From positions 1 through 63,972 of the forward strand of contig DATHUY010000101.1 in assembly GCA_035461765.1 (NCBI GenBank): a DNA stretch of 63,972 nucleotides, written 5' to 3'. Every line of letters begins with the position of its first letter. The first letter of the stretch is position 1. The notes beneath the pieces were generated by a model. The model had not been told where the DNA came from. It did no database searches and was given only the letters and a program-made list of their open reading frames with translations. The stretch comes from Longimicrobiales bacterium (lineage in GTDB: Bacteria > Gemmatimonadota > Gemmatimonadetes > Longimicrobiales > RSA9). The position numbers and the translations under genes were made by a program. Of the stretch, positions 43,021 to 56,708 are shown in pieces.

Positions 43021-43998
43021 TCAGAGCACTGGCGAGCTGCCCAGAACGCGGTCGAGCAGCGTGAACACGAAGAACGCCAGCGAGACGCCGACGTTCGCAT
43101 GGAAGAACGCGCGATCGATCCGCCCGAGGTCGAGCAGGGCGGGATCGCCCGAACCGATCAGCCGATGCTCGTAAACGAGAAGTCCGGCCATGACCACGAG
43201 CGCACCGGAATAGAGCAGCCCCACCGGCAGCATGCGGAAGACGGGAATAGCCGCGAACAGCAGAAAGGAGAGGCCGTGAAAGATGCGCGCGCGCCGGAGC
43301 GCACCCTGTGCGCCGACGCGTGCGGGTATCGAGTGCAACCCGTGCGTGCGATCGAACTCCACGTCCTGCAGTGCGTAGATGACATCGAAACCGGCCACCC
43401 AGAACATGACGGCTGCCACGAGTACGGGCAGCACGTACCACGGATCGGGCCACACGCCCGAGATCGCGAGGAACGCACCCGCCGGTGCAATCCCGAGCCC
43501 CATGCCGAGCACGTGATGCGCCCATGGTGTGAATCGCTTGGTGTAGGAATAGAAGAAGACCCAGCCGAGTGCCGGCGGCGCCAGCAGCCCGCACAGCGGA
43601 TTCAGCATGAACGCCGCCACCAGGAAGACGATCGACGCGACCACCACAGCCGTGACCGCCTGCGCGAGTGACAGCGTGCCGGCCGGCAGCTCACGGCGCG
43701 CGGTCCGTGGATTCAGTGCGTCGAAACGACGGTCCACGATGCGGTTGAAGCCCATGGCCGCGAAACGTGCCGCGGTGAACGCAAGCACGATCCAGCCGAC
43801 GGCCTCGATCGTTAGATTCCGTCCGTATTCCCACGAGGCGAGAATCGCACCGACACCAGCAAAAGGCAGGGCGAACAGCGTGTGCGGCAGCTTGACGAAG
43901 CTGGCATACCGCGCCGCGAGCGAGCTCCCGCCAAACGTCTGGCCTTCACGCACGTCTGCTTTCACGTTCATTCGAGTCGGTTGCCTGGTGCCGCTCAT
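43021..43998 (-). CDS. UbiA-family polyprenyltransferase (4-hydroxybenzoate type / MqnP-like)
   Basis: An integral membrane prenyltransferase of about 325 residues with eight to nine helices. The two Asp-rich metal motifs are NRIVDRRFD (about 75-83) and DVEFDRTHG (about 205-213). The sequence fits the UbiA-like group that attaches polyprenyl tails in quinone synthesis. The first motif has the normal N...D...D spacing. The ATG at 43998 overlaps the ICMT-like stop (ATGA); an ATG nine codons later is an alternative. It lies beside ubiX, supporting menaquinone synthesis. Confidence 0.88.
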   Translation of the reverse strand: MSGTRQPTRMNVKADVREGQTFGGSSLAARYASFVKLPHTLFALPFAGVGAILASWEYGRNLTIEAVGWIVLAFTAARFAAMGFNRIVDRRFDALNPRTARRELPAGTLSLAQAVTAVVVASIVFLVAAFMLNPLCGLLAPPALGWVFFYSYTKRFTPWAHHVLGMGLGIAPAGAFLAISGVWPDPWYVLPVLVAAVMFWVAGFDVIYALQDVEFDRTHGLHSIPARVGAQGALRRARIFHGLSFLLFAAIPVFRMLPVGLLYSGALVVMAGLLVYEHRLIGSGDPALLDLGRIDRAFFHANVGVSLAFFVFTLLDRVLGSSPVL

Positions 43999-44576
43999 GA
44001 TTTGGGACGCCGCGGCAGCACACGCGGGAACAGCGCCGGGGTGCGTGCCTGGTACTCCAGCCATTCCTCACCGAAATGCGCCGCGAAGAATCGCTCCTCG
44101 ATGCGGATCTGGGCGGTAAACCATATGACGAACAGGAACGCTGCGGAGAGCAGTGCCACATCGTTGAAGTAGAGCGCCGAACCGATCAGGAAATCGATCA
44201 GCCCGAGATAGATGGGGTGGCGGACGACGGCATATGGACCCGTCGTCACCAGCCGGTGGCCCTCCTGCACGCCGAGGTGCGGCGAGAACAGGCTGCCGAG
44301 CCGCGCCTTGCCCCAGGCGGCGAACAACGCCCCCGTCAGGGCGAGCACGGCCCCCGCCACGGCGACGCCCGGGTCCTGTTCGGGCAGGAAACGCCAGCGC
44401 CCCTGTACTGCCAGCCAGGCCAGGAGTGTCCCGACCTCGAGGACGCCGAGCAGCACGCGCTCGCGCGTCGCGCGGTCGAGCCACTGCTGCGGCCCGATCG
44501 TCCGCTGCACCAGATCCAGAAACGGCAGCACGAGGGCTGCCGCGGCCATCCACCACAGAAAACGTGCTGCTTCCAT
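43995..44576 (-). CDS. Isoprenylcysteine carboxyl methyltransferase-like membrane protein
   Basis: A 193-residue inner-membrane protein with about five helices and the methyltransferase segment LVTTGPYAVVRHPIYLGLID, then EERFFAAHFGEEWLEYQART. This is the SAM-binding pattern of the ICMT/PEMT family. Bacterial members methylate small or lipid substrates that are mostly unknown. It is coupled to the UbiA gene, so a quinone or isoprenoid substrate is one possibility (inference). Confidence 0.85.
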   Translation of the reverse strand: MEAARFLWWMAAAALVLPFLDLVQRTIGPQQWLDRATRERVLLGVLEVGTLLAWLAVQGRWRFLPEQDPGVAVAGAVLALTGALFAAWGKARLGSLFSPHLGVQEGHRLVTTGPYAVVRHPIYLGLIDFLIGSALYFNDVALLSAAFLFVIWFTAQIRIEERFFAAHFGEEWLEYQARTPALFPRVLPRRPKS

Positions 44577-44638
44577 ATCCGGCGGAAACTACGACGCCGG
44601 TTCGATATCGCCAACGGACGGCGTCGCCGGCCCGTCGG

Positions 44639-45088
44639 TCAGTATACTCGCAATGTCGTTGTCATGCCCCGGGCCCGGTGGCTTTCACCGTCCTCGATCG
44701 GGCAATAGACCTCGTACACCCCGGGAGCGAGGTTCAGACTCATTGTCACCTCGTCACCGGGATTGATGTCCTCCGACGCCCATTCCTCGCCGTTTCCCTC
44801 GACCTCGAACCGGTGCACCAGGGAGCCGGTGTTCCGGACGCTGATGGCCAGCGCGCCGGCCGTGACACTGTCCCGCGACAGGGTCACACTCCATTCCGCG
44901 AGCGTCGCGTCCACCGCAGCGAGATCGGCGTCGTCCGGAGGCAGGGTGGTGCCGCCAGGCTGCGCCTCACCGGACTCCAGCGCGGGCGCATCCGACTCCA
45001 GACCGTCCGTTTCGGGCAGCGTGTCCGTGTCGCCACACGCAGCCGCGAGCAGTACCATGATCGATACCGCCGTCATCCTCCGCATCAT
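44639..45088 (-). CDS. Cupredoxin-domain lipoprotein
   Basis: A 149-residue exported lipoprotein. The signal peptide ends in LLAAAC with Cys18. After an acidic linker, the domain at 60-149 looks like a small blue-copper fold; the likely type 1 copper ligands are His92 (SLVHRF), Cys129 (YCP), His137 and Met142. It may carry electrons or bind copper in the envelope. GGAGGAAG precedes two adjacent ATGs; the first, at 45088, is used. It is transcribed away from the glucan operon. Confidence 0.8.
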   Translation of the reverse strand: MMRRMTAVSIMVLLAAACGDTDTLPETDGLESDAPALESGEAQPGGTTLPPDDADLAAVDATLAEWSVTLSRDSVTAGALAISVRNTGSLVHRFEVEGNGEEWASEDINPGDEVTMSLNLAPGVYEVYCPIEDGESHRARGMTTTLRVY

Positions 45089-45215
45089 CACTTCCTCCAT
45101 CTGACTGTGGCATGTGCCGGTGCGACCCGGTCGCGCACCCCCCGGGTGCAACATCCACACCGGCCTCGACGCGCGGGCGAATCTAGCGCCGCGGCTCGCG
45201 TCCTGCGAGTGACGT

Positions 45216-45244
45216 TTGCCCCCGCAGGCGTGCCACTCTACCCT
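45216..45244 (+). promoter_or_regulatory. Possible promoter of the glucan/trehalose operon
   Basis: TTGCCC (45216-45221), 17 bases, then TACCCT (45239-45244). The -35 equals that of the recA candidate, but the -10 is poor. It lies 76 bases upstream of glgE. Weak support. Confidence 0.25.
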
Positions 45245-45319
45245 TCGACACCGCGGCGGCAGCAAGGGAGATGCGCGAATCTTGCGTTTGGAGTGCGGAC
45301 AGGAATTGATGGGGGAGGA

Positions 45320-47386
45320 ATGGGAGCAGCGGAACCGAAGAGCGGAAGGGATCGGCGGCGCATCATCATCGAAGGCGTGCAGCCTGAAGTGGCATGTGGT
45401 CGCTTCCCGTGCAAGCGCGTGGTCGGTCAGGATGTGGTGGTAGAGGCGGACATCTTCACGGACGGGCACGAAGCGATATCGGCTCGCCTGCTCTCGCGCT
45501 TCGAGCGGGACCGCAGGTGGCGTGAACAGGTCATGGAGCCGTTGGGCAATGACCGCTGGCGCGCGTCGTTCACGGCCGAGCGGCTGGGCCGATACCGCTA
45601 CACGATCGAGGCGTGGCTCGACACGTGGAAGGGGTGGCGCCGTGACATGCAGAAGCGGCTGGCCGCATACCAGGATGTGAGCGTCGACATCATCACGGGC
45701 GGGCAGCTGCTGGAGGCCGCCGGGCGCCGCGCGCTGGGTCGCGACGCCAGCACGCTCGCACAGATCGCGCAACGCGTTCAGGACCGCGACGTCGACATCA
45801 CGGAGCGGATCCGGCTCGTCATGGGCGACGATGTCGACGCGCTCGCCCTGCGTTACCCCGACTTCACTCATGCCACGCGTTACGAGCCGGAGCTCGAGGT
45901 CGCCGTCGATCCGGTGCGTGCGGCGTTCTCTGCCTGGTACGAGCTGTTCCCCCGCTCCGCCGCGCCGGAACCCGGCCGCCACGGCACGTTTGCGGACGTG
46001 GAGCGCCGGCTCGACTACGTCGAGCAACTCGGCTTTGATGTGCTCTATCTGCCGCCCATCCACCCGATCGGGTTCCTCAAGCGGAAGGGACCGAACAACA
46101 GCGAGTCGGCCGGCGAGCTGGACGTCGGCAGCCCCTGGGCGATCGGCAGTGCCGAGGGCGGCCACATGTCCGTACATCCGGACCTCGGCACGCTGGACGA
46201 CTTCCGCCGCCTGGTGCGCTCGGCCCGCGACCGCGGCATCGAGGTGGCACTCGACATCGCGTTCCAGGCTGCACCCGACCACCCGTACGTCGAGGAGCAC
46301 CCCGACTGGTTCCGCGCGCGCCCCGACGGTACGATCCAGTACGCCGAGAATCCGCCGAAGAAGTACCAGGACATCTATCCGTTCGACTTCGAGTCGAGCG
46401 ACTGGCGCGCGCTGTGGACGGAGCTCGCTGCCGTCTTCGAGTTCTGGATCGATCAGGGCGTGCGCATCTTCCGTGTCGACAATCCCCACACCAAGCCGTT
46501 CGGCTTCTGGGAGTGGTGCCTGGGGAGACTCCGCTCGAAGAATCCGGACACGATCTTTCTCGCCGAGGCGTTCACGACGCCGCGTCGCATGGAGCGGCTG
46601 GCGAAGCTCGGCTTCAATCAGTCGTACACGTACTTCGCCTGGCGCCACAGCAAGGCCGAGATCACTGAATACATGCGCGAGCTCACCACGACCGGGACGG
46701 CCGAGTTTTTCCGGCCGAACTTCTGGCCGAACACGCCCGACATCCTCACGGAGTACCTCCAGACGGGCGGCAGGGCCGCGTTCATGAACCGCGTGGTGCT
46801 GGCCGCTACGCTGTCGTCATCATATGGGATTTACGGCCCCGCGTTCGAGCTCATGGAGCACGAGCCGCGCGAGCCGGGCAGCGAGGAGTATCTGGATTCC
46901 GAGAAATACCAGATCCGCAGCTGGGACCTGGATCGCCGTGACAGCCTGCGCCATCTCATCGCGCGGATCAACCGCATTCGGCGCGCCAACGCAGCCCTGC
47001 ATGACAACCGCACGCTCCGTTTCCACGCCGTGACGAACGGCGGCGCCGATGTGCCGGACCTGATCGCATATACGAAATCGAGCGCCGCGGCACCCGTGAC
47101 ACCCACGGGCCGCGCGCTGTACAGGTACGAGGATTTCAAACCCCCGCGCCCGGGGCCTGAGAACAACGTGATTCTGACGGTGGTGAACCTCGACCCGGCG
47201 CACAGGCACACGGGCTGGGTGGAGCTGCCGCTCGCGCAGCTGGGGCTCGATGAGAGTCGGGCCTATCTGGTTCATGACCTGCTCGGCGACGCACGCTACA
47301 CCTGGCAGGGCGCATGGAACTACGTGGAGCTGGACCCGAGCGTGGTCCCCGCGCACATCTTCCGCATCACACAGCAGTCCGAATAG
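45320..47386 (+). CDS. glgE: Alpha-1,4-glucan:maltose-1-phosphate maltosyltransferase
   Basis: Transfers maltose from maltose 1-phosphate onto alpha-1,4-glucans, the polymerising step of the trehalose-to-glucan (GlgE) pathway. The 688-residue GH13 subfamily 3 protein has a long N-terminal domain. Its barrel carries YLPPIHPIGFLKRKGPNN, the nucleophile aspartate in FRVDNPHTKPF (about residue 390), the acid/base glutamate in LAEAFT (about 415) and the C-terminal beta domain. The ATG at 45320 directly follows GGGGGAGGA; the frame is open far upstream, but that part is antisense to the ICMT and cupredoxin genes. It is the first gene of a seven-gene operon. Confidence 0.95.
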   Translation: MGAAEPKSGRDRRRIIIEGVQPEVACGRFPCKRVVGQDVVVEADIFTDGHEAISARLLSRFERDRRWREQVMEPLGNDRWRASFTAERLGRYRYTIEAWLDTWKGWRRDMQKRLAAYQDVSVDIITGGQLLEAAGRRALGRDASTLAQIAQRVQDRDVDITERIRLVMGDDVDALALRYPDFTHATRYEPELEVAVDPVRAAFSAWYELFPRSAAPEPGRHGTFADVERRLDYVEQLGFDVLYLPPIHPIGFLKRKGPNNSESAGELDVGSPWAIGSAEGGHMSVHPDLGTLDDFRRLVRSARDRGIEVALDIAFQAAPDHPYVEEHPDWFRARPDGTIQYAENPPKKYQDIYPFDFESSDWRALWTELAAVFEFWIDQGVRIFRVDNPHTKPFGFWEWCLGRLRSKNPDTIFLAEAFTTPRRMERLAKLGFNQSYTYFAWRHSKAEITEYMRELTTTGTAEFFRPNFWPNTPDILTEYLQTGGRAAFMNRVVLAATLSSSYGIYGPAFELMEHEPREPGSEEYLDSEKYQIRSWDLDRRDSLRHLIARINRIRRANAALHDNRTLRFHAVTNGGADVPDLIAYTKSSAAAPVTPTGRALYRYEDFKPPRPGPENNVILTVVNLDPAHRHTGWVELPLAQLGLDESRAYLVHDLLGDARYTWQGAWNYVELDPSVVPAHIFRITQQSE

Positions 47387-47388
47387 AC

Positions 47389-50759
<3,371 letters not shown>

Positions 50760-50763
<4 letters not shown>

Positions 50764-52829
50764 AGACACGCATGAGCGGGCTTCCCGAGCTCGCCCGGCT
50801 GTACGGCGTCGAGACTGCATATGAGGACATGGCGGGCGCACGCAGACGCGCGGATGCCGAGGCACTCGCGCTCACGCTGCGGGCGCTCGGTGCTCCCCTC
50901 GGCGACGCCGGCGACACGCTGGACGCGCTTTCGGCCCGGCGTACCGAGCTGGACATGATGGGGATTCAGCCGGTGCAGGTGGCATGGGATGGCGCGTTGC
51001 CGCAGGCGCGCGTGCGCCTCGCGCACGGCGAGTCGGAGCGTGCCGCCATTGAGATACGTCTGGAGTCCGGCGAAGTCATCGCACAGGCCTGCAGGGCGGA
51101 GCCCGTGAACGCGCGTGCTCGTCGCGGCTGGAGCGCTACCCACGCGCTGCATATCGGCCGCCGCCTGCCGCACGGCTATCACCGTCTTGTGGTCGAGACG
51201 TCCGGCGCCACGTTCCAGTCACTCATCATCTCGGCGCCGCGCCGCGCGCACACACCGCTGCACGAGCGTGAATGGGGTGTGTTCGTACCGCTCTACGCAC
51301 TCTGTTCGACGAACAGCTGGGGCATCGGCGATTACAGCGATCTTGCCCGGCTGGCGCAGTGGGCAGGTGAACAGGGTGCCGGCTTTCTGTCGACGCTCCC
51401 GCTGCTCGCCACGTTCCTCGATGCCCCGTTCGAGCCGAGTCCCTACTCGCCGGCCAGCCGCCTCTTCTGGAACGAGCTGTTCATCGATGTGACGGCCGTT
51501 CCGGGCTGGACCCGCGATCCCGATACGGACGCGGAGATCGCTGCCTGCCGGTCCGGCGGGCTCGTCGACTACCGTCGGACGGCGGCCCTCAAGCGGCGCG
51601 AGCTCGAGCGCGCACGCGTCGCCGCCTCGTCGGATGCGGCGGTTCGCGACGGGCTCGACCACTTCGCCGCCGCACACGGGCATGCGTCCGATTACGCTCG
51701 CTTCCGCGCCGTATGCGACCGCCGACGCGACGGCTGGATGACATGGCCGGAGCGCATGAAGAACGGCGACATCCGTGATGGCGACTTTGCGCCGGAGGAC
51801 TACGAGTACCACCTGTTCGCGCAGTGGCAGGCCGAGCACCAGATCGCTGCCGTCGGCGCGGCCCGCCACGCGGGTGCTGCAAGTCTATACCTGGACATGC
51901 CGCTGGGCGTGAATCCCGCCGGGTATGATGCATGGCGTTTCCGCGAGCTGTTTGCCGACGGTGTCTCGGCCGGCGCCCCGCCGGATCCGCTCTTCACCGG
52001 GGGCCAGAACTGGGGCTTCCGTCCGCTCGTGCCTGAGGCGCTGCGCGCGAGCGGGTACACATACCTCATCGAGACGTTGCGCCACCATTTCCGCCATGCA
52101 CCGATGCTCCGGCTCGACCACGTCATGTCTCTTTATCGCCTCTACTGGGTCCCGGACGGGGTGGACGCCCGGCGCGGCGTGTACGTGCGTTATCCGGAGG
52201 ATGAGCTGTTTGCCATCCTCGTGCTCGAATCAGCGCGACACCAGGCCGTCGTGATCGGCGAGGATCTCGGCACAGTCCCCGCCGCCGTGCGCGGTGCCAT
52301 GGACCGGCACGGTGTGCATCGCATGCACGTCGTCCAGTTCGAGGCGGCGCCCAATGGCGCTTCTGCCGTGAACGTGCCGGGTGAGAGCGTGGTCGCGAGC
52401 CTGAACACGCACGACATGCCGCTGTTTGCCGGGTTCTGGCGCGGGAGCGAGATCGACGATCAGCTCGATCTGGGGCTGATCGATCAGGATGAACACGACG
52501 CGGCCATGCATGAGCGCGCCCGCCTGCGTCGTTCGCTCTCGAGGAGTGTCGGCGCCGGCGGCGAGGTGGAGCCGGGCCTGGTACGACAGCGTCTGCTCGA
52601 GCGGCTGGCCGCGTCACCGGCGCGGTATGTGCTCATAACACTGGAAGACCTGTGGCTGGAGGAGCGCCCGCAGAACGTGCCGGGCACGTCGAGCGAAAGG
52701 CCCAACTGGCAGCGTCGCGCCCACAGGTCGCTCCAGGAGATCATTGGGGATGCGGCCGTTCGCCGCATGCTGAACGCAATTGGCGAGCGTCGCAGGACGC
52801 CGCCCGTCCGGACAGAGGCTCATGGCTGA
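50760..52829 (+). CDS. malQ: 4-alpha-glucanotransferase (amylomaltase)
   Basis: Moves alpha-1,4-glucan segments between chains, releasing glucose. The 689-residue GH77 protein has an N-terminal extension of about 170 residues with beta-rich character before the catalytic domain. The nucleophile is the Asp in [16 protein letters not shown] (about 452), the acid/base Glu in GEDLGTVP (about 500), and the third Asp in NTHDMP (about 550). The GTG at 50760 overlaps the upstream TGA and has GAGGAG eight bases before it; an ATG four codons later is possible. Confidence 0.94.
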
Positions 52830-54759
52830 CACGACACGAAGGAGAAAGACACGGACCGTCCTGACGAAGGACGACCTCCACTGGTTCAACGAGGGCACGC
52901 ACAACCGCCTCTACGACAAACTGGGGGCCCATCGACGCACTACGTCCGGTGTGGAGGGGACGAACTTCGCCGTATGGGCCCCGAACGCCGAGCGCATCAG
53001 CGTCATCGGCGACTTCAATGACTGGCAGCCGGGCGTCACTCCGCTCGCGCCGCGCGGCAACTCGGGCATCTGGGAGGAGTTCGTGCCCGGCATCGGCCGC
53101 GGCGCGCGCTACAAGTACCGCATCGAGTCGCGTTACAACGGCTTCCGCGTCGACAAGGCCGACCCGTTTGGCCGGATGCACGAGGAGCCGCCCGCGACTG
53201 CATCGATTGTCTGGGATACGGACTACGACTGGAGCGATGCCGATTGGATGGCGGGACGTGCCGCGCACAACGGCATCGACCGCCCACTCTCCATCTACGA
53301 AATGCACATCGGTTCCTGGCGGCGCGACGATGGCGCACCGCTCGGTTACCGCGAGATGGCCGAGCCCCTCGCCGATTACGTCGCCACGCTGGGCTTCACA
53401 CACGTCGAGTTCCTGCCCGTCATGGAGCACCCTTTCTTCGGGTCGTGGGGCTACCAGACTACCGGCTACTTCGCGCCGACCAGCCGCTTCGGCACACCGC
53501 AGGACTTCATGTACCTGATCGATGTTCTGCACCAGCGCGGCATCGGCGTGCTGCTCGACTGGGTACCATCGCATTTCCCCGGTGATGCGCACGGTCTGCA
53601 CTACTTCGATGGCACACATCTCTTCGAGCACTCCGACCCGCGGCAGGGTTTTCATCCGGACTGGAAGAGCTTCATCTTCAATTACGGTCGCAACGAGGTA
53701 CGCTCCTTCCTGCTGAGCAGCGCGATGTTCTGGATGGACGTGTACCATGCCGACGGCCTGCGCGTCGATGCTGTCGCCTCCATGCTCTACCTCGATTACT
53801 CCCGCGAGGCGGGCGAGTGGATCCCGAACCGGTTCGGCGGGCGCGAGAACCTGGAGGCGATCGAATTCCTGCGGCGACTCAACAGCGATATCTATCAGGC
53901 GTTCCCGGATACACAGACGATCGCAGAGGAATCCACGGCGTGGCCGATGGTGTCACGGCCGACGTACGTCGGCGGCCTCGGCTTCGGCATGAAGTGGGAC
54001 ATGGGATGGATGCACGACTCGCTCGATTACATGTCGCGCGACCCGATCCATCGCAGCTATCACCACGGCAAACTCACGTTCCGGGGCGTGTATGCGTTCA
54101 CGGAGAACTTCGTGCTGCCGCTCTCGCACGACGAGGTCGTGCACGGCAAGGGCTCACTCGTGAACAAGATGCCGGGCGATCACTGGCAGAAGCTGGCCAA
54201 TCTCCGGCTGCTGTACGGCTACATGTTTACACAGCCCGGCAAGAAGCTGCTGTTCATGGGAGGAGAGCTGGCGCAGTGGCAGGAGTGGAATCACGACGCG
54301 CAGCTCGACTGGCCGCTGCTCGGTCACGAATCCCACGCGGGCATCCAGCGCTGGGTGCGCGACCTCAATCATTTCTATCGCCATGAACCCGCCGCACATG
54401 AGCTTGATTTCGATACCGCCGGGTTCCAGTGGCTCGATGCCGATGATGCGTGGAACAGCGTGCTCTCGTACGTCCGTCGCTCACGAGTCGATCAGAACAC
54501 GGGTCAGTGTGAGGAGCTGCTCATCATCTGCAACTTCACCCCGCTGGTGCGGGAGAATTATCGTGTCGGCGTCCCGCACACCGGATTCTGGCGCGAGGTC
54601 CTGAACAGCGACAGCGAGCTGTACGGCGGCAGCAGCGTTGGCAACCTCGGCGGGACGAATTCCGTACCGGTGCCGTTCCACGGCCGCCCCCATTCGCTGA
54701 ACCTGACGCTGCCGCCGCTCGGCATGCTCGTCCTGAAGCACGAACCGGAGGTTGCGTGA
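52822..54759 (+). CDS. glgB: 1,4-alpha-glucan branching enzyme
   Basis: Forms alpha-1,6 branches in glycogen. The 645 residues start with a CBM48 domain ([20 protein letters not shown]), lacking the extra N1 domain of some bacterial GlgB. The GH13 barrel has [12 protein letters not shown] (nucleophile Asp about 315), IAEEST (Glu about 369) and [12 protein letters not shown] (Asp about 437). The ATG overlaps malQ by eight bases, with AGAGG upstream. It branches the linear chains made by GlgE. Confidence 0.96.
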   Translation: MADTTRRRKTRTVLTKDDLHWFNEGTHNRLYDKLGAHRRTTSGVEGTNFAVWAPNAERISVIGDFNDWQPGVTPLAPRGNSGIWEEFVPGIGRGARYKYRIESRYNGFRVDKADPFGRMHEEPPATASIVWDTDYDWSDADWMAGRAAHNGIDRPLSIYEMHIGSWRRDDGAPLGYREMAEPLADYVATLGFTHVEFLPVMEHPFFGSWGYQTTGYFAPTSRFGTPQDFMYLIDVLHQRGIGVLLDWVPSHFPGDAHGLHYFDGTHLFEHSDPRQGFHPDWKSFIFNYGRNEVRSFLLSSAMFWMDVYHADGLRVDAVASMLYLDYSREAGEWIPNRFGGRENLEAIEFLRRLNSDIYQAFPDTQTIAEESTAWPMVSRPTYVGGLGFGMKWDMGWMHDSLDYMSRDPIHRSYHHGKLTFRGVYAFTENFVLPLSHDEVVHGKGSLVNKMPGDHWQKLANLRLLYGYMFTQPGKKLLFMGGELAQWQEWNHDAQLDWPLLGHESHAGIQRWVRDLNHFYRHEPAAHELDFDTAGFQWLDADDAWNSVLSYVRRSRVDQNTGQCEELLIICNFTPLVRENYRVGVPHTGFWREVLNSDSELYGGSSVGNLGGTNSVPVPFHGRPHSLNLTLPPLGMLVLKHEPEVA

Positions 54760-56708
54760 GCGGGGCGGCGCTGCCGGATGAAATACGAACCCGCCGTGCC
54801 GGCCGGGCCGACGCCCCGATGAGCGGGCGCCGGCCGTGGCTGCCGGCAGCCGGCACGTCGGACATGCCGGCTTCCGCCGCGACCCGACTGCCGCTGGGCG
54901 CCGACGTGCGCAGCGATGGCAGCGCGAGTTTCGTTGTGTGGGCGCCCGCGGCCGGCGGTGTGCTGCTGCGCCTGCACACCGACCCGCCCCGCGCAGTAGA
55001 GATGGCCACCGAGTCGCACGGATATCACACAGTCATCGTGCCGGACGTCCCGGCGGGCACGCGCTACATGTTCGAGCTGCCGGATGGCTCGGAGCTGCCC
55101 GACCCGGCCTCCCGTCATCAGCCGGACGGCGTGCACGGCCCTTCGGAGCTGCTGGGCGTGGATTTCCAGTGGCAGACGGACGACTGGCGGGCGCCGCAAC
55201 TGCGCGACCTTGTCATCTACGAGATGCACATCGGCACGTTTACGCCGGAGGGGACGTTCGACGCGGCGATCGGGCGACTCCCCGCCCTGCGCGAGCTCGG
55301 CGTAACGGCCATCGAGATCATGCCGGTCGCGCAATTCCCCGGCAGTCGCAACTGGGGCTATGACGGCGTGTTTGCATTCGCGGCGCAGAGCTCGTATGGC
55401 GGCCCGGCGGGCCTGAAGCGTTTCGTGGACGCCGCGCATGCCCACGACCTCAACGTGATCCTGGACGTCGTGTACAACCACCTCGGGCCGGAAGGCAATT
55501 ATCTGCCGCGCTTCGGCCCGTACTTCACGGAGACGTACCACACGCCCTGGGGCGCCGCACTGAACTTCGACGATGCAGGCAGCGACGAAGTGCGCCGATA
55601 TTTCATCGAGAGCGCACTCCAGTGGACGGACGAGTTCCGTATCGACGGCCTGCGCCTGGATGCCATTCATGCCATCATCGATCGGTCCGCAACGCCGTTC
55701 CTGCGTGAGCTGGCGACCGCCGTCCATGATCGCGCGGCTGAGCGAGGCCGGAACGTCGTACTGATCGCGGAGAGTGACCTGGGGGACGCCCGCGTCCTTC
55801 GCCCCGAAAGCCTGGGCGGCATGGGCATTGATGCACAGTGGCTGGACGATTTCCACCACTCCCTGCGTACTCTCCTGACCGGGGAGGATGTGGGATACTA
55901 CACCGACTTCGGCACACTCGCGCATTTCGCCACGGCCTGCCAGCACGGATTCGTCTACGCCGGCGAATACTCGCGATATCGCGGCAGGCGCCATGGAGCC
56001 CCGGCGCCCGATGTACTGCCGCAGCAGTTCGTCGTATACGCTCAGAACCACGACCAGATCGGCAACCGCATGGCGGGCGACAGGCTGACCGGGGAAGTGG
56101 CGCCGGCCCAGCTGCGGCTCGCCGCGGCGGCGGTACTCCTGGCACCGTTCACACCCATGTTGTTCATGGGCGAGGAGTACGGCGAGAGGAGACCGTTCCC
56201 GTTCTTCGTCGAGTTCGGCGATCCGGAGCTCATTGCCGCGGTACGGGAGGGCCGGCACGCAGAGTTCGCCGCGTTCAGCTGGCGGGGCGAGCCACCCGAT
56301 CCCCAGTCGGCCGGGACGCATCGCAGTGCGGTGTTGAACTGGAACGCGCGCGAGCAGGATGGCCACCGCGAGCTGCTTCAGCTGTATGCGCGCCTGATCG
56401 AGCTGAGGCGTACTCACCCCGGCATTCACGCGGCGGACGCCATCAGCACGGAGGTGCTGGACACGCGTGGCCAGCCGTCCGATGCAGCGACCCGCAAGGG
56501 AGTGGTGGTGATCCGCCGACGCGCAGCCGAGCAGAGCTCAATCCTGCTGCTCAACTTCGCGCCCGATGCGGCGCAGTTCGATCTACCGGATACCGCCGGT
56601 GCGTGGCGCATCGAGCTCGACACAGCCGACACCAGGCGAGCCGGTCTCAATCAGCGCATCGAGCTGGCGCCGCACAGCGCGGTTCTGCTGCTTCACGACG
56701 AAGTATGA
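54756..56708 (+). CDS. treZ: Malto-oligosyltrehalose trehalohydrolase
   Basis: Releases trehalose from the trehalose-capped chain ends made by TreY. The 650-residue GH13 enzyme has a CBM48-like N-terminal domain ([15 protein letters not shown]) and motifs [12 protein letters not shown] (Asp about 300), IAESDLGD (Glu about 340) and NHDQIGNR (Asp about 432). About 45 N-terminal residues (Arg, Ala and Pro rich) precede the domain; an internal ATG at residue 22 or 36 could be the real start. The GTG overlaps glgB by four bases. Confidence 0.95.
   Translation: MSGAALPDEIRTRRAGRADAPMSGRRPWLPAAGTSDMPASAATRLPLGADVRSDGSASFVVWAPAAGGVLLRLHTDPPRAVEMATESHGYHTVIVPDVPAGTRYMFELPDGSELPDPASRHQPDGVHGPSELLGVDFQWQTDDWRAPQLRDLVIYEMHIGTFTPEGTFDAAIGRLPALRELGVTAIEIMPVAQFPGSRNWGYDGVFAFAAQSSYGGPAGLKRFVDAAHAHDLNVILDVVYNHLGPEGNYLPRFGPYFTETYHTPWGAALNFDDAGSDEVRRYFIESALQWTDEFRIDGLRLDAIHAIIDRSATPFLRELATAVHDRAAERGRNVVLIAESDLGDARVLRPESLGGMGIDAQWLDDFHHSLRTLLTGEDVGYYTDFGTLAHFATACQHGFVYAGEYSRYRGRRHGAPAPDVLPQQFVVYAQNHDQIGNRMAGDRLTGEVAPAQLRLAAAAVLLAPFTPMLFMGEEYGERRPFPFFVEFGDPELIAAVREGRHAEFAAFSWRGEPPDPQSAGTHRSAVLNWNAREQDGHRELLQLYARLIELRRTHPGIHAADAISTEVLDTRGQPSDAATRKGVVVIRRRAAEQSSILLLNFAPDAAQFDLPDTAGAWRIELDTADTRRAGLNQRIELAPHSAVLLLHDEV

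Noticed and set aside
44234-45319. Upstream extension of glgE to 1050 residues
   Set aside because: It is antisense to the ICMT-like and cupredoxin genes; GlgE is complete without it.
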